From NCBI RefSeq assembly GCF_051903925.1, contig NZ_CP173678.1, forward strand, positions 2,852,001 through 2,916,000: 64,000 bases of DNA, read 5' to 3'. Below the pieces are notes generated by a model. That model was given only the letters and a program-made list of their open reading frames with translations, was not told the origin of the DNA and searched no databases. The DNA is from G051903925 sp051903925. Lineage in GTDB: Bacteria > Pseudomonadota > Alphaproteobacteria > Zavarziniales > Zavarziniaceae. The position numbers and the translations under genes were made by a program. Of this stretch, positions 38,001 through 46,419 are shown piece after piece (position 1 is the first letter of the stretch; the number at the start of each line of letters is the position of its first letter).

Positions 38001-38486
38001 CGGATTGAGCGCGCTGCGCCCGGAACGCGCGATGATGTCCCGCCGCCGCAGCTCCTCCAGTTTCAGCCGGCGCAGGTCGGCGGCATAGGCCTCGGTGGCC
38101 GGCGCGTCGAAGCGCAGATGGCCGTCGATGCCGAACCGGGCGTTCAGCTCCTCGGGCGGCAGGCGGGGGGATGGGGCCGGCGGCGCCACACCGGGCGGTG
38201 GACCCGTCGGGATCCGCAGCACGCCGGGCCCGTCGTCCAGGCCGCCGGCCTCGCCCATGGGCAGGCCCAGCTCGGTCGGGATGCCGGGCAGGCCCAGCAT
38301 CTCGTTCTCGAGCTGCTGCGCGCCGGCGCGGGACAGCGCGCGCTCGGTCAGCGGGCCGGCGCTGCCGCTCCACGTGTCGCCGGCGATCGCCCCCAGGAAC
38401 GTGGAGAACGGCACGGCCCTGCGCTCGGTCCCCAGCGCCCGCAGGCGGGGATCGGGATCGGGGATGTAGGTCTGCAGGCCGACCAT
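35004..38486 (-). CDS. Polyvalent phage protein with ParB-like and zeta-toxin-kinase-like domains
   Basis: Open frame of 1160 residues. N-terminal region is helical. Around residues 400-560 a DdrB-like ParB-superfamily domain is suggested by VESGNGRTMAIRRAY and VLVRVRRTPLD. Around residues 825-990 a zeta-toxin-type P-loop kinase is visible: Walker A GPPGAGKST (about residues 836-844), then RKARVVDSDDAKAELPEF and a YSVRLHLVDLGEAETLRR block. The combination is typical of the large polyvalent proteins of phages and conjugative elements, thought to be delivered with DNA. After about 35,487 the coding signal leaves this frame (see the 64-residue ORF at 35261-35455) and returns near 35,255, so the C-terminal 160 residues are uncertain. 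ATG 38486 overlaps the upstream stop. Confidence 0.75.
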   Translation of the reverse strand: MVGLQTYIPDPDPRLRALGTERRAVPFSTFLGAIAGDTWSGSAGPLTERALSRAGAQQLENEMLGLPGIPTELGLPMGEAGGLDDGPGVLRIPTGPPPGVAPPAPSPRLPPEELNARFGIDGHLRFDAPATEAYAADLRRLKLEELRRRDIIARSGRSALNPAAVAVALGVSVLDPLNVAASFLPVVGQARYGAMLAAAGGAARRAGIRAGVGAVEGLAGAALLEPLAYGLSAAEQRDYSAADSFFNLAFGTALGGGLHVGAGAVRDLAFGPPRVPRPVQAQAIDQAAAQIAAGEPIQPVPGTSLDAAFQANLRGIAEAQARAEAVAVDRAARAEASLEPIAARPIGEPAAAFLPTGEELQVQLALVELDDLVTSHSDDFTLDPRFPEALQPRDRGRAEMQAQVIDMAANLEPRRLGNDAGLDQGAPLVAADGTVESGNGRTMAIRRAYRMGGAQAEAYRAWLKAQGYDAEGMAAPVLVRVRRTPLDLEGRARLGRQANRTAIAAHDATEQGRADAGVLASQPDALRATSGRSLDAADQAMAATALLRTIASDAEMTGLTTGGRTINAAGRSRLAAAVRGYAWAPLIRALTGDAGELQGLADALGEAALPWARLRAAVAQGIVPAELDITDALVKAVDVIARARAEGQKVGDLVAQLDLFEAPLITSALKILFQDAGFTRVRGKGQIADLLEAYAEEAARFRAGEADLFGPPPTPDQVLDAVRGKRSTTEAAAGGAGEPPRPPPEAPPAAAEPPPEDGARQFKAPDGTVLATVRRGEHRHPDTGEDLIDALARGAAMPPTNTIDTAERQALRQQVEDALMARDTPEDGRILDIVMGPPGAGKSTFVDPLKARRKARVVDSDDAKAELPEFEGGIGANAVHAESAAIASRMLTRAIEAGDNIVYPTVGRDADALLRLAERATAAGYSVRLHLVDLGEAETLRRVLVRFDETGRMVDPDYVAAVASLPRDVFGRIYGAEVFDGWSRSDNNVARGEAPRTLDRGGLERPAGGRDGPGTDPDGDRHGGPGPAGSGGRGGAAQALPGGDARPGDGGTGTDRLPRLAGPAGRGAGDPGGRVGPPPDPEAPEAYRQLEQLAQLDELRELEADIAAIEASLRAEAGEMPGVQDALDAIKAADDKAGAADAALSAAAACLLPRAPGGAA
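35261..35455 (-). CDS. 64-residue ORF inside the polyvalent gene, second frame
   Basis: A small charged, helical protein (MDLERIQMETVMADLDPQ...). Nearly every codon here ends in G or C, as in the genuine genes around, whereas the long frame over the same bases has A/T-rich third positions and reads as Gly/Pro/Arg junk. GGAGG stands 5 bases before its ATG. Either this is a separate small gene, or the polyvalent protein really continues in this frame after a slip at a G6 run (plus-strand C6 at 35481-35486). Confidence 0.6.
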   Translation of the reverse strand: MDLERIQMETVMADLDPQVPADEAARRRRYQAAMRAREMAGQERIGYRAWLAQQGAAPETQAAE

Positions 38487-41125
38487 CACATGGCCCCGCC
38501 CAGGGCGCCCATGCCTGCCCGGGCGCGTTCGGATCGCGATCCCCGGCCGGCCTGGACCAGCGCGTCCCAGCTCAGTTCAAACCGGCTGCCATCCGGCTTC
38601 AGTGCCGGCTCGCCGTCGGCGTGCAGCAGGACCAGGCCGCTCTCGTCCGCGTTGGTCGCCCAGCGCCCTTCCGCCTGCACGTCCTGCACGGGGGCCAGGG
38701 CCAGGTCCGCCTCCGTCTGGTAGGGTGCGGTGCGCTCATCCGCCATCAGGCTGCCCGGCTTCAGGTCGGCGCGGATCTGTTCGGCGCCCGTCGCGATGGC
38801 GTCGCCGTCCAGCCGGGCGGGCACACGGAACGTGCGGTGGATCGTCCACAGCGCGGCCAGGCGGGCGGCCGCGGCATCCGCCGCCGATGCCGGGTCGGGC
38901 TCCCGGCGCAGCTCCGCCAGGGTCAGCGCCTCGGCGATCGCCACCAGGTCGCTGCGCGCCTCCGGGTTCGGCACGGTCAGCAGCAGCTCGGCCAGGCTCT
39001 CGTCCAGGGCCGTCCGGGCCGTGGTGCGTTGCTGGGCGCTCATGATCTTGCCGCGAACATCCTCGGGCCAGGCCATGACCTCGATCAGGTCCCTGGTCGC
39101 GACCGGATCGACCTCCTGGAACATCAGCGCGCCATAGGCCTCCCGCGGCAGGCCGGCGGCCACATACTCGGCCCGCGCCCGCTCGGCCAGCTCGCCCCAG
39201 CCTGCCGTCGCCTCGACGAACTCCCGGAACGCCTCGGGCCGCTGCGCCGGCGGCGTGGCCATCAGGTCGGCGACGCTCTGCTTCGCCAGCGCCTCGGGGA
39301 TCAGCCGCTGCTGGCTTGGGGCCACACCCAGGCGCTGCTGTTCCGCCAGCAGCGCCCGGCCATAGGCGGGCAGCTGCGCCGGGTCGGCCCGTGCCGCCTC
39401 GTTGAGCGCGCGCAGCTGCGGCAGGGCGGCGACCGTCCCCGCCGGGTCCTTCGCCCGCGCCGCCAGCACGCGCTGCGCCTCGGCCGTGGCGGCGGCATAG
39501 ATCTGCTGCCGGAAGCGGAAATCGTCCGCACCCTCCGCCGGCTTCAGGCGCTCGACCTGTGCCGCGATGTCGGCCGCCGGCAGGCCTGCGAAGCCGACCG
39601 TCGCCCGGGCGCCCTCGCGTGCGACGTCGAGCTGGACCAGCAGGCGCGTCGCCGCCTGGGGATTGTCGGGCGCGATGTCCCGGATCACGTCGGCGTCCGA
39701 GAAGCCTGCGACCGGCGCCCCTGTCGCCAGGATGGAGGCGATCGACTCCTCGGCCACCCGCGCCGTCTCGACCGCCCGCCGGTTGCGCTCGGCCTGGGCC
39801 GCCGCCTCGGCCTCGCGGGCCAGGCGCTCGGCCTCGCGCGCCTGCGCCTCGATCCGCTCGCCCGAGGTGCGGAACAGCTGCAGCCGGGCAGCCGCGGGCA
39901 GGCGGGCGATCTCCTCGGCCAGTTCGGGGGCGACCGGCTGGCGGGCCGCGGCGATCGCCGCCGGCGTCGTGCCCATGCGTGCCAGAACCGACCGGGCATA
40001 GGCGCGGCCGTTCGGCCCGGGCAGCCGGGACAGCCACGCATCGTGCGTCAGCTGCTGCCCACGCGGGTCGCCGATCGTCTCCAGGAAGCGGTCGACATTG
40101 CCGACACCCTGGTTATAGGCGGTCAGCGCGATCGTGACGTCGCCGCCATACCGGCGCAGCAGCTTGGCCAGGTGGCCGACGCCCAGCGCGCGATTATAGT
40201 CCGCGTCCTCGCGCCAGCGGCGTTCGTCCCAGGGCAGGCCAGCATCAGCCGCCGCCTCTGGCCCGGTGCCGGGCATGATCTGGGTCAGGCCGACGGCGCC
40301 TTTAGGCGAGGTGACGGGACTGCCGTCGGCGTTCAGCTGGCGCCCGCCGCTCTCGACCTGGGCCAGGCCGCCGTCGACCAGTTGCGCCGCCAGGGCCTGG
40401 AAGTCGCCGCCCTCGCCCGGCAGGGTGCCGACCGCGACGCCCGGGGGTGCGGTGCCGGCGGCAACCGCCGCCGGATCGGCCTCCAGCGCCGCCTGCACCC
40501 GGGCCAGCGCCACGCGCTGCCGCGTCTCGATGCCCAGGCGCGCGGCTTCCTCGCGGCCGACATAGCCGCCGGCGACGCCACGGGCCAGCATCTCCGGGAT
40601 CGCAGCGTCCGCCGCGGCCCGCGCCGGTGCGCTGGCCGCGGCCCCCGCCTGCAGCTCCAGGTCGTTAAGGCCGGTCAGCAGCTCGCCCCGCCACTGGTCG
40701 CGATCGGCGCGCAGGCTGGCGGCCTGGGCCGCGGCCAGGACGGGCAGGGCGGCCGCCTCGAACGCGGACGAGAACTGCGCCCGCGCATCCTCGTCGACGC
40801 CCAGCTTGCCGGACGCCTGCCGCCCATAGTCCCGTGCCGCCCGCTCGAACGTGGCGACCAGCGGCCGGGGATCGGGGGCCGCCGCGATCGCCGCCTGCTG
40901 CTCGGCCAGCCAGCGCCGGCCCTCGATCTCGGCCCGGTTGATCTCGGCGGCCTGGCGCGCCCGCTCCGCCTGGACGTCGCGCTCGCGCAGCACTTGCGCC
41001 AGGCGCCCCGTCGTATCGGCCAGCTGGGCCACGGCGCGCGCCGCGCCCAGGTCGGGGTTCACTCGCGGCGCCTGGGCCGCCGGGCCATAGCCGCCGGTCG
41101 AGACCAGGTCGGGGATGCGCGGCAT
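38486..41125 (-). CDS. Internal virion protein with lytic transglycosylase (SLT) domain
   Basis: 879 residues. Residues about 240-390 form a soluble-lytic-transglycosylase domain: catalytic Glu258 in VESGG, then SPKGAVGLTQIMPGT and ALTAYNQGVGNVDRF. Long helical regions flank it (AEAAAQAERNRRAVETARVAEE). In T7 the ejected core protein gp16 has the same activity and opens the cell wall for the DNA channel. It overlaps its neighbours by one base at each end. Function in ejection is inferred from domain and position. Confidence 0.85.
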   Translation of the reverse strand: MPRIPDLVSTGGYGPAAQAPRVNPDLGAARAVAQLADTTGRLAQVLRERDVQAERARQAAEINRAEIEGRRWLAEQQAAIAAAPDPRPLVATFERAARDYGRQASGKLGVDEDARAQFSSAFEAAALPVLAAAQAASLRADRDQWRGELLTGLNDLELQAGAAASAPARAAADAAIPEMLARGVAGGYVGREEAARLGIETRQRVALARVQAALEADPAAVAAGTAPPGVAVGTLPGEGGDFQALAAQLVDGGLAQVESGGRQLNADGSPVTSPKGAVGLTQIMPGTGPEAAADAGLPWDERRWREDADYNRALGVGHLAKLLRRYGGDVTIALTAYNQGVGNVDRFLETIGDPRGQQLTHDAWLSRLPGPNGRAYARSVLARMGTTPAAIAAARQPVAPELAEEIARLPAAARLQLFRTSGERIEAQAREAERLAREAEAAAQAERNRRAVETARVAEESIASILATGAPVAGFSDADVIRDIAPDNPQAATRLLVQLDVAREGARATVGFAGLPAADIAAQVERLKPAEGADDFRFRQQIYAAATAEAQRVLAARAKDPAGTVAALPQLRALNEAARADPAQLPAYGRALLAEQQRLGVAPSQQRLIPEALAKQSVADLMATPPAQRPEAFREFVEATAGWGELAERARAEYVAAGLPREAYGALMFQEVDPVATRDLIEVMAWPEDVRGKIMSAQQRTTARTALDESLAELLLTVPNPEARSDLVAIAEALTLAELRREPDPASAADAAAARLAALWTIHRTFRVPARLDGDAIATGAEQIRADLKPGSLMADERTAPYQTEADLALAPVQDVQAEGRWATNADESGLVLLHADGEPALKPDGSRFELSWDALVQAGRGSRSERARAGMGALGGAM

Positions 41126-41676
41126 CAGAAGCGCCCGCCCGGATAGGTCGGCCCGATCGGTCCCTTGGTCCCGCCTGCCTTCGCGAACCAGCCGCCGCCC
41201 TGGCCGGCCGTCTTGACGCCGCCGCCACTGAACGCGCCGCTCGTGTAGGCCTGGGCAGCACCCCCGGCCAGCGCCGTGCCCGCCGCCAGCCAGCCGCCGC
41301 GCCGCGCCGCCTTCGCGTCATGGCGCAGCTGCTGCGCCTCGCTGCGCGCTTCCCAGGCCGACCGCCGGCCCTGATAGGCGGCGATCTGCGCTTCGAGTTC
41401 GCCCTCCATCGCCCGGTCGACCAGAACGTCCAGGATCGAGCCGGACGGCGTCAGGCCGCTGCCGCCGACGGTCGCCCGCGCCTCGCCCATGCGCCGCTCG
41501 ACCTGGGCCCGCGTGCGCTCGGCCTCGGCGCCGGCGACGTCGCGCGCGGCCTGCGCCTGGGTCTCCAGCCCCTGCGCCTGCGCGTCCGCCGCCTGGCCTT
41601 GCGCATAGCCGCCCAGCACGGCGCTGCCGGCGCTCAGCGCCGTCGAGGCGAGGAGCGCGATCTCGACCCCGCTCAC
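41125..41676 (-). CDS. Internal virion protein (gp14-like)
   Basis: 183 residues beginning at GTG 41676, which overlaps the previous stop (GTGA). An N-terminal hydrophobic stretch (VEIALLASTALSAGSAVLGG), an Ala/Gln-rich helical middle (GLETQAQAARDVAGAEAERTRAQ) and a Gly-rich end fit T7 gp14-type ejection proteins that insert in the host outer membrane. The longer open frame upstream is not coding. Identification rests on composition and gene order. Confidence 0.65.
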   Translation of the reverse strand: MSGVEIALLASTALSAGSAVLGGYAQGQAADAQAQGLETQAQAARDVAGAEAERTRAQVERRMGEARATVGGSGLTPSGSILDVLVDRAMEGELEAQIAAYQGRRSAWEARSEAQQLRHDAKAARRGGWLAAGTALAGGAAQAYTSGAFSGGGVKTAGQGGGWFAKAGGTKGPIGPTYPGGRF

Positions 41677-42110
41677 GGGCGCACCCGGCTGAACAGCCAG
41701 TGCGCGGCTCCGTCCGGCGCATAGCCGTCCATCCGCGCCTCGAGCCTGAAGCCCAGCAGGCTCAGCCAGCGCCGCGCCGGCTTGAACTCGGCGCAGGCCG
41801 TTGCCTCGATCCGGCGCCACGCCTTCAGGTTGGCGCCGATCTGCGCGCGCACCAGGCGTGACAGGGCGACCATCACCGGCCCCGCGTCCGTCGCGACCAG
41901 GCCCCAGGCGATGGCGCGCCCGGGCCACATCTCGACCAGGCCGCCGCAGGCGATCGGCCGGCCGGCGCGGCACACGGTCCAGCTCGGCCCCTCGACCAGC
42001 TGGGCATCCATGCGAACGGCATTCGCGCGCTCGGCCGCCTGCGCCGGCTGGATCGCCAGCGCCGCGGCATCGCCCGGCATGTAGGGGCGCAGTTCCAGGG
42101 CCTCAGGCAT
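41673..42110 (-). CDS. Phage gp13-like (DUF2833/GNAT-fold) protein
   Basis: 145 residues. The pattern of an N-terminal LRPYMPGDAAAL, central CRAGRPIACGGLVEMWPGRAIAWGLVATDAG and a C-terminal ARRWLSLLGFRLEARMDGYAPDG resembles the GNAT-like fold of T7 gp13 family proteins. It stands between the tail tubular and internal virion genes, as in T7. It may help morphogenesis; acetyltransferase activity is unproven. Confidence 0.7.
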   Translation of the reverse strand: MPEALELRPYMPGDAAALAIQPAQAAERANAVRMDAQLVEGPSWTVCRAGRPIACGGLVEMWPGRAIAWGLVATDAGPVMVALSRLVRAQIGANLKAWRRIEATACAEFKPARRWLSLLGFRLEARMDGYAPDGAAHWLFSRVRP

Positions 42111-42708
42111 GATGCCTCGGCTGGGGCAGGCGCCCCGGCTGGTGGCGCAGGCGGTCGGCCGTCGCCCCGTTCCAGTAGCGGTGGTCGAGCGGCAGCAGCT
42201 TGACGGGCGCCCGCACCAGCGCCCGCAGCAGTGCGCCGCGGTCGAAGCCGTGGAAGCGCTGCCATTCCTCGTGCCAGGCCTCGAACAGGGCGGCGACCGC
42301 CGGCGTCTTGCGGAAGGCGAACGCGCCGGTGCGGAAGGCCTGCACCCCTGGCGCCGTCAGGTCGGTCGCCGCCTTGTCCTCGGGCGGCAGCTTGCCCAGC
42401 CACAGCGGCCCCTGGTCGTGGGTCGCGGTGATGACCAGCTCCCATCCGGCGACCAGCGCCTGCCGGTAGAGGTCGAGCTTGCCCAGGCAGCGGGTATCGG
42501 CGTCCAGGTACAGCGTGTGATCGAACGGCGACAGGCTGGCCAGCCGGGTCTTGATCGACCGCGCGCCGACGGGATCGACGTCGGTCCCGTCGAACGTGTG
42601 CACCGGCCAGTCATGGTGCCGCTCCAGGCTGGTGCGGCACAGCGCGGCCTCCTCGCGCGCGCGCCGCCCCAGGCGGATCATGACGACGCCGAATGTGGGG
42701 TCAGGCAT
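42103..42708 (-). CDS. Putative glycosyltransferase in the virion operon
   Basis: 201 residues. HTLYLDADTRCLGKLD carries a DxD motif (Asp69-Ala-Asp71) that binds sugar nucleotide and metal, preceded by a Rossmann-like start (FGVVMIRLGRRAREEA). QAFRTGAFAFRKTPAVAALFEAWHEEW suits a nucleotide-sugar transferase of the GT8/GT-A kind. It overlaps both neighbours by 8 bases and sits between tail tubular B and the gp13-like gene, where T7 has nothing. It could modify host surface sugars or virion proteins; acceptor unknown. Confidence 0.7.
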   Translation of the reverse strand: MPDPTFGVVMIRLGRRAREEAALCRTSLERHHDWPVHTFDGTDVDPVGARSIKTRLASLSPFDHTLYLDADTRCLGKLDLYRQALVAGWELVITATHDQGPLWLGKLPPEDKAATDLTAPGVQAFRTGAFAFRKTPAVAALFEAWHEEWQRFHGFDRGALLRALVRAPVKLLPLDHRYWNGATADRLRHQPGRLPQPRHHA

Positions 42709-45262
42709 CGCTGGTCACCTCCAGGATCACGGCCGCGATGGTGCCGGGCAGGGGCAGGGTGGGCTCGAACCGGATCACCGGCTCGCGGTCGTGGCTCATG
42801 GGGATCGCCACGGGCGCGATCGTCGACTTCAGGCGCGGCGGCCGCCCGGTCGGGTCGTCCGCGGTACGGTCCGTGGGCAGGCGCTCGGCCCGTCCCTGCA
42901 CCACGACCTGCAGGCCCAGCGTGTCCTTCACCCGGATCCGCGCGCGCGACGCCCGCCGGCGCCGGCCCTGCAGGCCCTGGCCGGGCACGTCCAGCGGCGG
43001 CGGCTCGACATGGGATCCGGCGACGTAGGAATGGCCGACATGGACCAGCGCGCCGCCGGGGAAGGGGACCTCGACGCTGCCGCCCTGCACGATCGCGGTC
43101 CCGGCCAGGCCGCCATCGGCGACGATCGTCACCGGCTCGCACTCCAGGTGGTCCAGGCCCGCGACCTGGGTCGCGACGATCGCCCACTGGTCGGTCTCGA
43201 AATAGCCGTCGAAGCCACCCTCGGCGAAGGGCAGGACGATCGTGCCCGCGACCTGGTCGGGCGCCAGCACGGCATCGACCCGGATATGCATCTCGCGCGG
43301 CCGGTCGCTGGCCCGGGCCGGGCTGCTGCGCTGGCGCAGCGCGATCCGCCGCCCCACCAGGCCGGTGAAGTCGATGGCGCCCTCGACCTCGGGAAACGCC
43401 GTCAGGGTGACGTTGGGAAAGACGCCGAAGGCCTGCAACAGCCCCGGCGTATGGGCCGACCAGCCGTCATAGCTCAGGCTGTCGTCCAGGTGGACCGCCT
43501 CCGGCTCCGCCTGGGGCAGGGCCCAGGCCTGGCTCAGCCACTCGATGTGGCGCTCGATCACGTCGCCATTGTCGCCGCAGCAGCCGCAGCCTTCGCGGCT
43601 GCGCAGCACGACGACCCACAATTCGTCGCTTCGCCCGTCCGGCGTCGGGATCACGCAACAGGCCTCGACGATCGGCGGCCCGTCCAGGTAGCGCCCGCCC
43701 AGGCGATGCGGCATCCAGCCCAGCACCTCCTCGGACGGCTCATAGACCAGCGACAGCAGGGCGCCGTCCCCGCGCACCGCCCACAGCGTCTTGTCCGGGC
43801 GCAGGGCCCATGCCAGGTCGACGACGCCGCCCACCGTCACGTCGTCCGACCGCAGGGTCAGGTCGCGCGTCGATGGCGCCCGCTCCGGCGCCAGCTCCTC
43901 CAGCGTCAGGCCGCCGCGCCCGACATAGATCACCCCGTCGCCGATGCGCAGCGGCACCGGGTCCGGCTCGGCGCCGACCCGCACCGTGTTGCGCGTCTTG
44001 GCATTGTCGGGCCCGAACGCCTCGGTCGTCGTCGCGGGGCCCAGGGGGATGATCCCGCCCATCGTCCCGCACAGCAGGTCGTCGCCGGCGGTCAGCCAGC
44101 GAATGGCATTCACCTCCGCGTCCGAGATGGTGAAGCTCAGGGCATCGTCGGCCCGCGTATAGCCCAGGCGGCCGGGCCGGAAATTGTCATAGTCGCCGAC
44201 GCGGGATGCCCAGACGGTCTGGGGATCGCTGGTCGTGCCGCCCCACACGACGCGGTCGTTGTAGAACACGACGGCGCGGGGGAAGCCGTGCCGCGCGTGC
44301 CAGGCGCCCTCCGCCCAGAACGTCGTCGCCGCCGCATAGGGCAGGCGCTCGACGACGGTCGCAGTGGCCGTGGTCGCATTGCTGACGGCGGTGATGACGG
44401 CATAGCCGCTGCCGTCATGCAGGAACCGCCATGTCGTGTTGCCGTCGGACGCATCGCCCTTGTCGTGCGTCGGCGGTGTCGTGAAGCTGAAGAAGGCCGG
44501 CGGCTCGCCGCTGATCTGGTCATAGGCGACGGCCTCGTAGACCCGGCCCAGATAGGTCACGACATTGCCCAGCAGGTAGAGGGTTTCCTCCTTCCAAGTC
44601 CGCTCCGGCACGGTGCCGGATGGCGTCCGCAGGCGCACCCGCTGGCCGATCCAGCTCGAATCGAACAGGTCGGCGGACGCGGTCAGGGTGACGCTGCCGG
44701 TGACGCCGCTGGGCGTGATCGTGGTGTCGCTGCCGTTCTCCGGCCGCCATGGCCCGCCCTTGGGGTCGATCGCGACCAGGCTCCAGTCGGTGTCGCCGCG
44801 GCGCTCCAGCTTGCGGGGCATGGTGGCGCCGCACGCCAGCCGCAGCACGTCGCCCGACTGTGCCCACTTCAGCCCCGCCAGGTCGCCCTCGCCATAGGGC
44901 GTCACCACCTCGAAGGGTTCGTCCTCGTCCGGCGCCGGCTTCATCACCGGCCCGTGGTTGCGGAAGAAGCGGAAGTAGAGCGGCCCCGCCTCGATCGCAT
45001 AGGCCTGGGCCGCGGAGAAGATGAAGGGGATCAGCCGGCGCCGGCTCTCGACCTCCAGCAGCTTGGCGACCGCCGCATGGCGCGTCCCCGGCCGGAAGCG
45101 CGCCGGCCCCTGGGCCAGGGCCTGGAAGTTGAGGGCCGAACGGCAGCCGCTGTAATAGGCGCCCAGGTCCGTCCGGCCCAGCAGCCGGGCGCCCAGCACG
45201 CCGCCCTCGAACGACAGCACGGGCGCGTCCAGCGCGGGGCGGGAGCGCAGCGCGCGCGCCAT
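42701..45262 (-). CDS. Tail tubular protein B (gp12-like nozzle protein)
   Basis: 853 residues. The N-terminal FEGGVLGARLLGRTDLGAYYSGCRS and RHAAVAKLLEVESRRRLIPFIFSAAQAYAIE blocks are characteristic of gp12/tail-tubular-B proteins, which form the tail nozzle of podoviruses. Its length is close to the T7 family norm of about 800. Start 45262 overlaps the upstream stop by one base; the longer open frame into the upstream gene is a shadow. Confidence 0.85.
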   Translation of the reverse strand: MARALRSRPALDAPVLSFEGGVLGARLLGRTDLGAYYSGCRSALNFQALAQGPARFRPGTRHAAVAKLLEVESRRRLIPFIFSAAQAYAIEAGPLYFRFFRNHGPVMKPAPDEDEPFEVVTPYGEGDLAGLKWAQSGDVLRLACGATMPRKLERRGDTDWSLVAIDPKGGPWRPENGSDTTITPSGVTGSVTLTASADLFDSSWIGQRVRLRTPSGTVPERTWKEETLYLLGNVVTYLGRVYEAVAYDQISGEPPAFFSFTTPPTHDKGDASDGNTTWRFLHDGSGYAVITAVSNATTATATVVERLPYAAATTFWAEGAWHARHGFPRAVVFYNDRVVWGGTTSDPQTVWASRVGDYDNFRPGRLGYTRADDALSFTISDAEVNAIRWLTAGDDLLCGTMGGIIPLGPATTTEAFGPDNAKTRNTVRVGAEPDPVPLRIGDGVIYVGRGGLTLEELAPERAPSTRDLTLRSDDVTVGGVVDLAWALRPDKTLWAVRGDGALLSLVYEPSEEVLGWMPHRLGGRYLDGPPIVEACCVIPTPDGRSDELWVVVLRSREGCGCCGDNGDVIERHIEWLSQAWALPQAEPEAVHLDDSLSYDGWSAHTPGLLQAFGVFPNVTLTAFPEVEGAIDFTGLVGRRIALRQRSSPARASDRPREMHIRVDAVLAPDQVAGTIVLPFAEGGFDGYFETDQWAIVATQVAGLDHLECEPVTIVADGGLAGTAIVQGGSVEVPFPGGALVHVGHSYVAGSHVEPPPLDVPGQGLQGRRRRASRARIRVKDTLGLQVVVQGRAERLPTDRTADDPTGRPPRLKSTIAPVAIPMSHDREPVIRFEPTLPLPGTIAAVILEVTSDA

Positions 45263-45846
45263 CAGGACCGCGCCTCCAGCCAGCTCGAGCGGCCGTCGAC
45301 CTCGGCGGGCGAGCTGGCGCTGGCGCTGGCATGGCGCGCCTGGGGCAGCTCCGCCTGGTACAGCAGGCCCATCGCCTGCTGCATCTCGGCCGTACCGGTC
45401 AGCGCCAGCGCCAGGCGCTCGGCCGCCTTGACCGCCAGCGCCCGGCGCAGCAGCGCGTCCATCTGGTCGGGGTCGGTGACGTCGCGGGTATAGACCAGCG
45501 CCAGCGGGGCGGCCGCGTTGCTCAGGATCGTGCGCCCCTCCTGGGTCCAGCGGTCGCTGAACTGCGCGTCGTCGGCTGGCCAGTCGCCGATCTGGCGCGG
45601 CTGCACGCAGTCGCGCGGCAGCTGGAACGCCCGCGCCCAGCCGAAGGCCGGCGCCGTCGCCAGGGCGGGCAGCTGCTTGCGCGCCTTGGCTGCCTTCCAC
45701 GGATGGGACTGCAGCACCGCCAGCCGCACGCTCTCCCACACGCCCAGGAACAGGCGCCCGGCGCGCTCGTCCTGGACCAGGTGCTGCACCGTCTCCTGCC
45801 CCAGCAGGATCAGCGCCTCGTTGGCAATGCTGACCAGCGACGCCAC
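45262..45846 (-). CDS. Tail tubular protein A (gp11-like adaptor)
   Basis: 194 residues. IANEALILLGQETVQHLVQDERAGRLFLGVWESVRLAVLQSHPW is a clear adaptor/tail-tubular-A N-terminus; FQLPRDCVQPRQIG and AVKAAERLALALTGT also fit. It forms the ring joining portal and nozzle. The start is a GTG at 45846. Confidence 0.85.
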   Translation of the reverse strand: MASLVSIANEALILLGQETVQHLVQDERAGRLFLGVWESVRLAVLQSHPWKAAKARKQLPALATAPAFGWARAFQLPRDCVQPRQIGDWPADDAQFSDRWTQEGRTILSNAAAPLALVYTRDVTDPDQMDALLRRALAVKAAERLALALTGTAEMQQAMGLLYQAELPQARHASASASSPAEVDGRSSWLEARS

Positions 45847-45853
45847 GGGGCGA

Positions 45854-46354
45854 TCAGTCGATCGCGTACTGGACGCGGACGCTGATCGTGCCGGCGGCCG
45901 AGCCCACGGTGTTGGCCGTCAGGCACAGCTCATAGGTCTGCTTCGGATCGGAGGAGAAGCCGCCGTCCTGCCAGACCCGGTTGTTGACCTTGTCGATGTT
46001 GCGCGCCTCGAACGCGACGTCGAGCGGGGCGGTGCGCCCGCTCGACAGGTCGACGGCGCTGGCATAGGCGTCGGCGTCGACCACGGCGCCGCCATTGTCG
46101 AGCGTCTGGTAGAGCCCGACGTCGTAGCTGGTGCCGCTCGTGATCGCGTCGTTGGTGAGCAGGATGGCCGCAATGCGCCAGTTCGACTGCACCTGGCAGA
46201 TGCGGAAGACGCTCGTGTCGTCGTCGGCCGCCGCGACCTCCAGCGTGGCGGCGATCTCGCGCAGGCGCGCGCCCTGGTCCGTGACCTCGTTGGGCACGCG
46301 GGGGCTCGCCTCGATGTTCTGGATAAGCTTGGACTTGGTGTTGACGACTGCCAT
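45854..46354 (-). CDS. Phage structural protein of unknown role
   Basis: 166 residues, rich in beta-strand-forming and small polar residues (SVFRICQVQSNWRIAAILLTND; TYELCLTANTVGSAAGTISVRVQYAID). It lies between capsid and tail tubular A genes, a place often used for head-decoration or head-completion proteins. No family recognised. Confidence 0.65.
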   Translation of the reverse strand: MAVVNTKSKLIQNIEASPRVPNEVTDQGARLREIAATLEVAAADDDTSVFRICQVQSNWRIAAILLTNDAITSGTSYDVGLYQTLDNGGAVVDADAYASAVDLSSGRTAPLDVAFEARNIDKVNNRVWQDGGFSSDPKQTYELCLTANTVGSAAGTISVRVQYAID

Positions 46355-46419
46355 GGATCAGGCTCCCGGATAGTGTGGAGCCCCGCGTGGGGGGCGCGGG
46401 GCGTTGGCCCTGCGCCGCC

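Noticed and set aside
35421..45493. Very long plus-strand open frames (about 1100, 990 and 980 codons) across the virion genes
   Set aside because: Antisense shadows of genuine minus-strand genes. Codon composition is poor and the minus-strand products carry clear domains.
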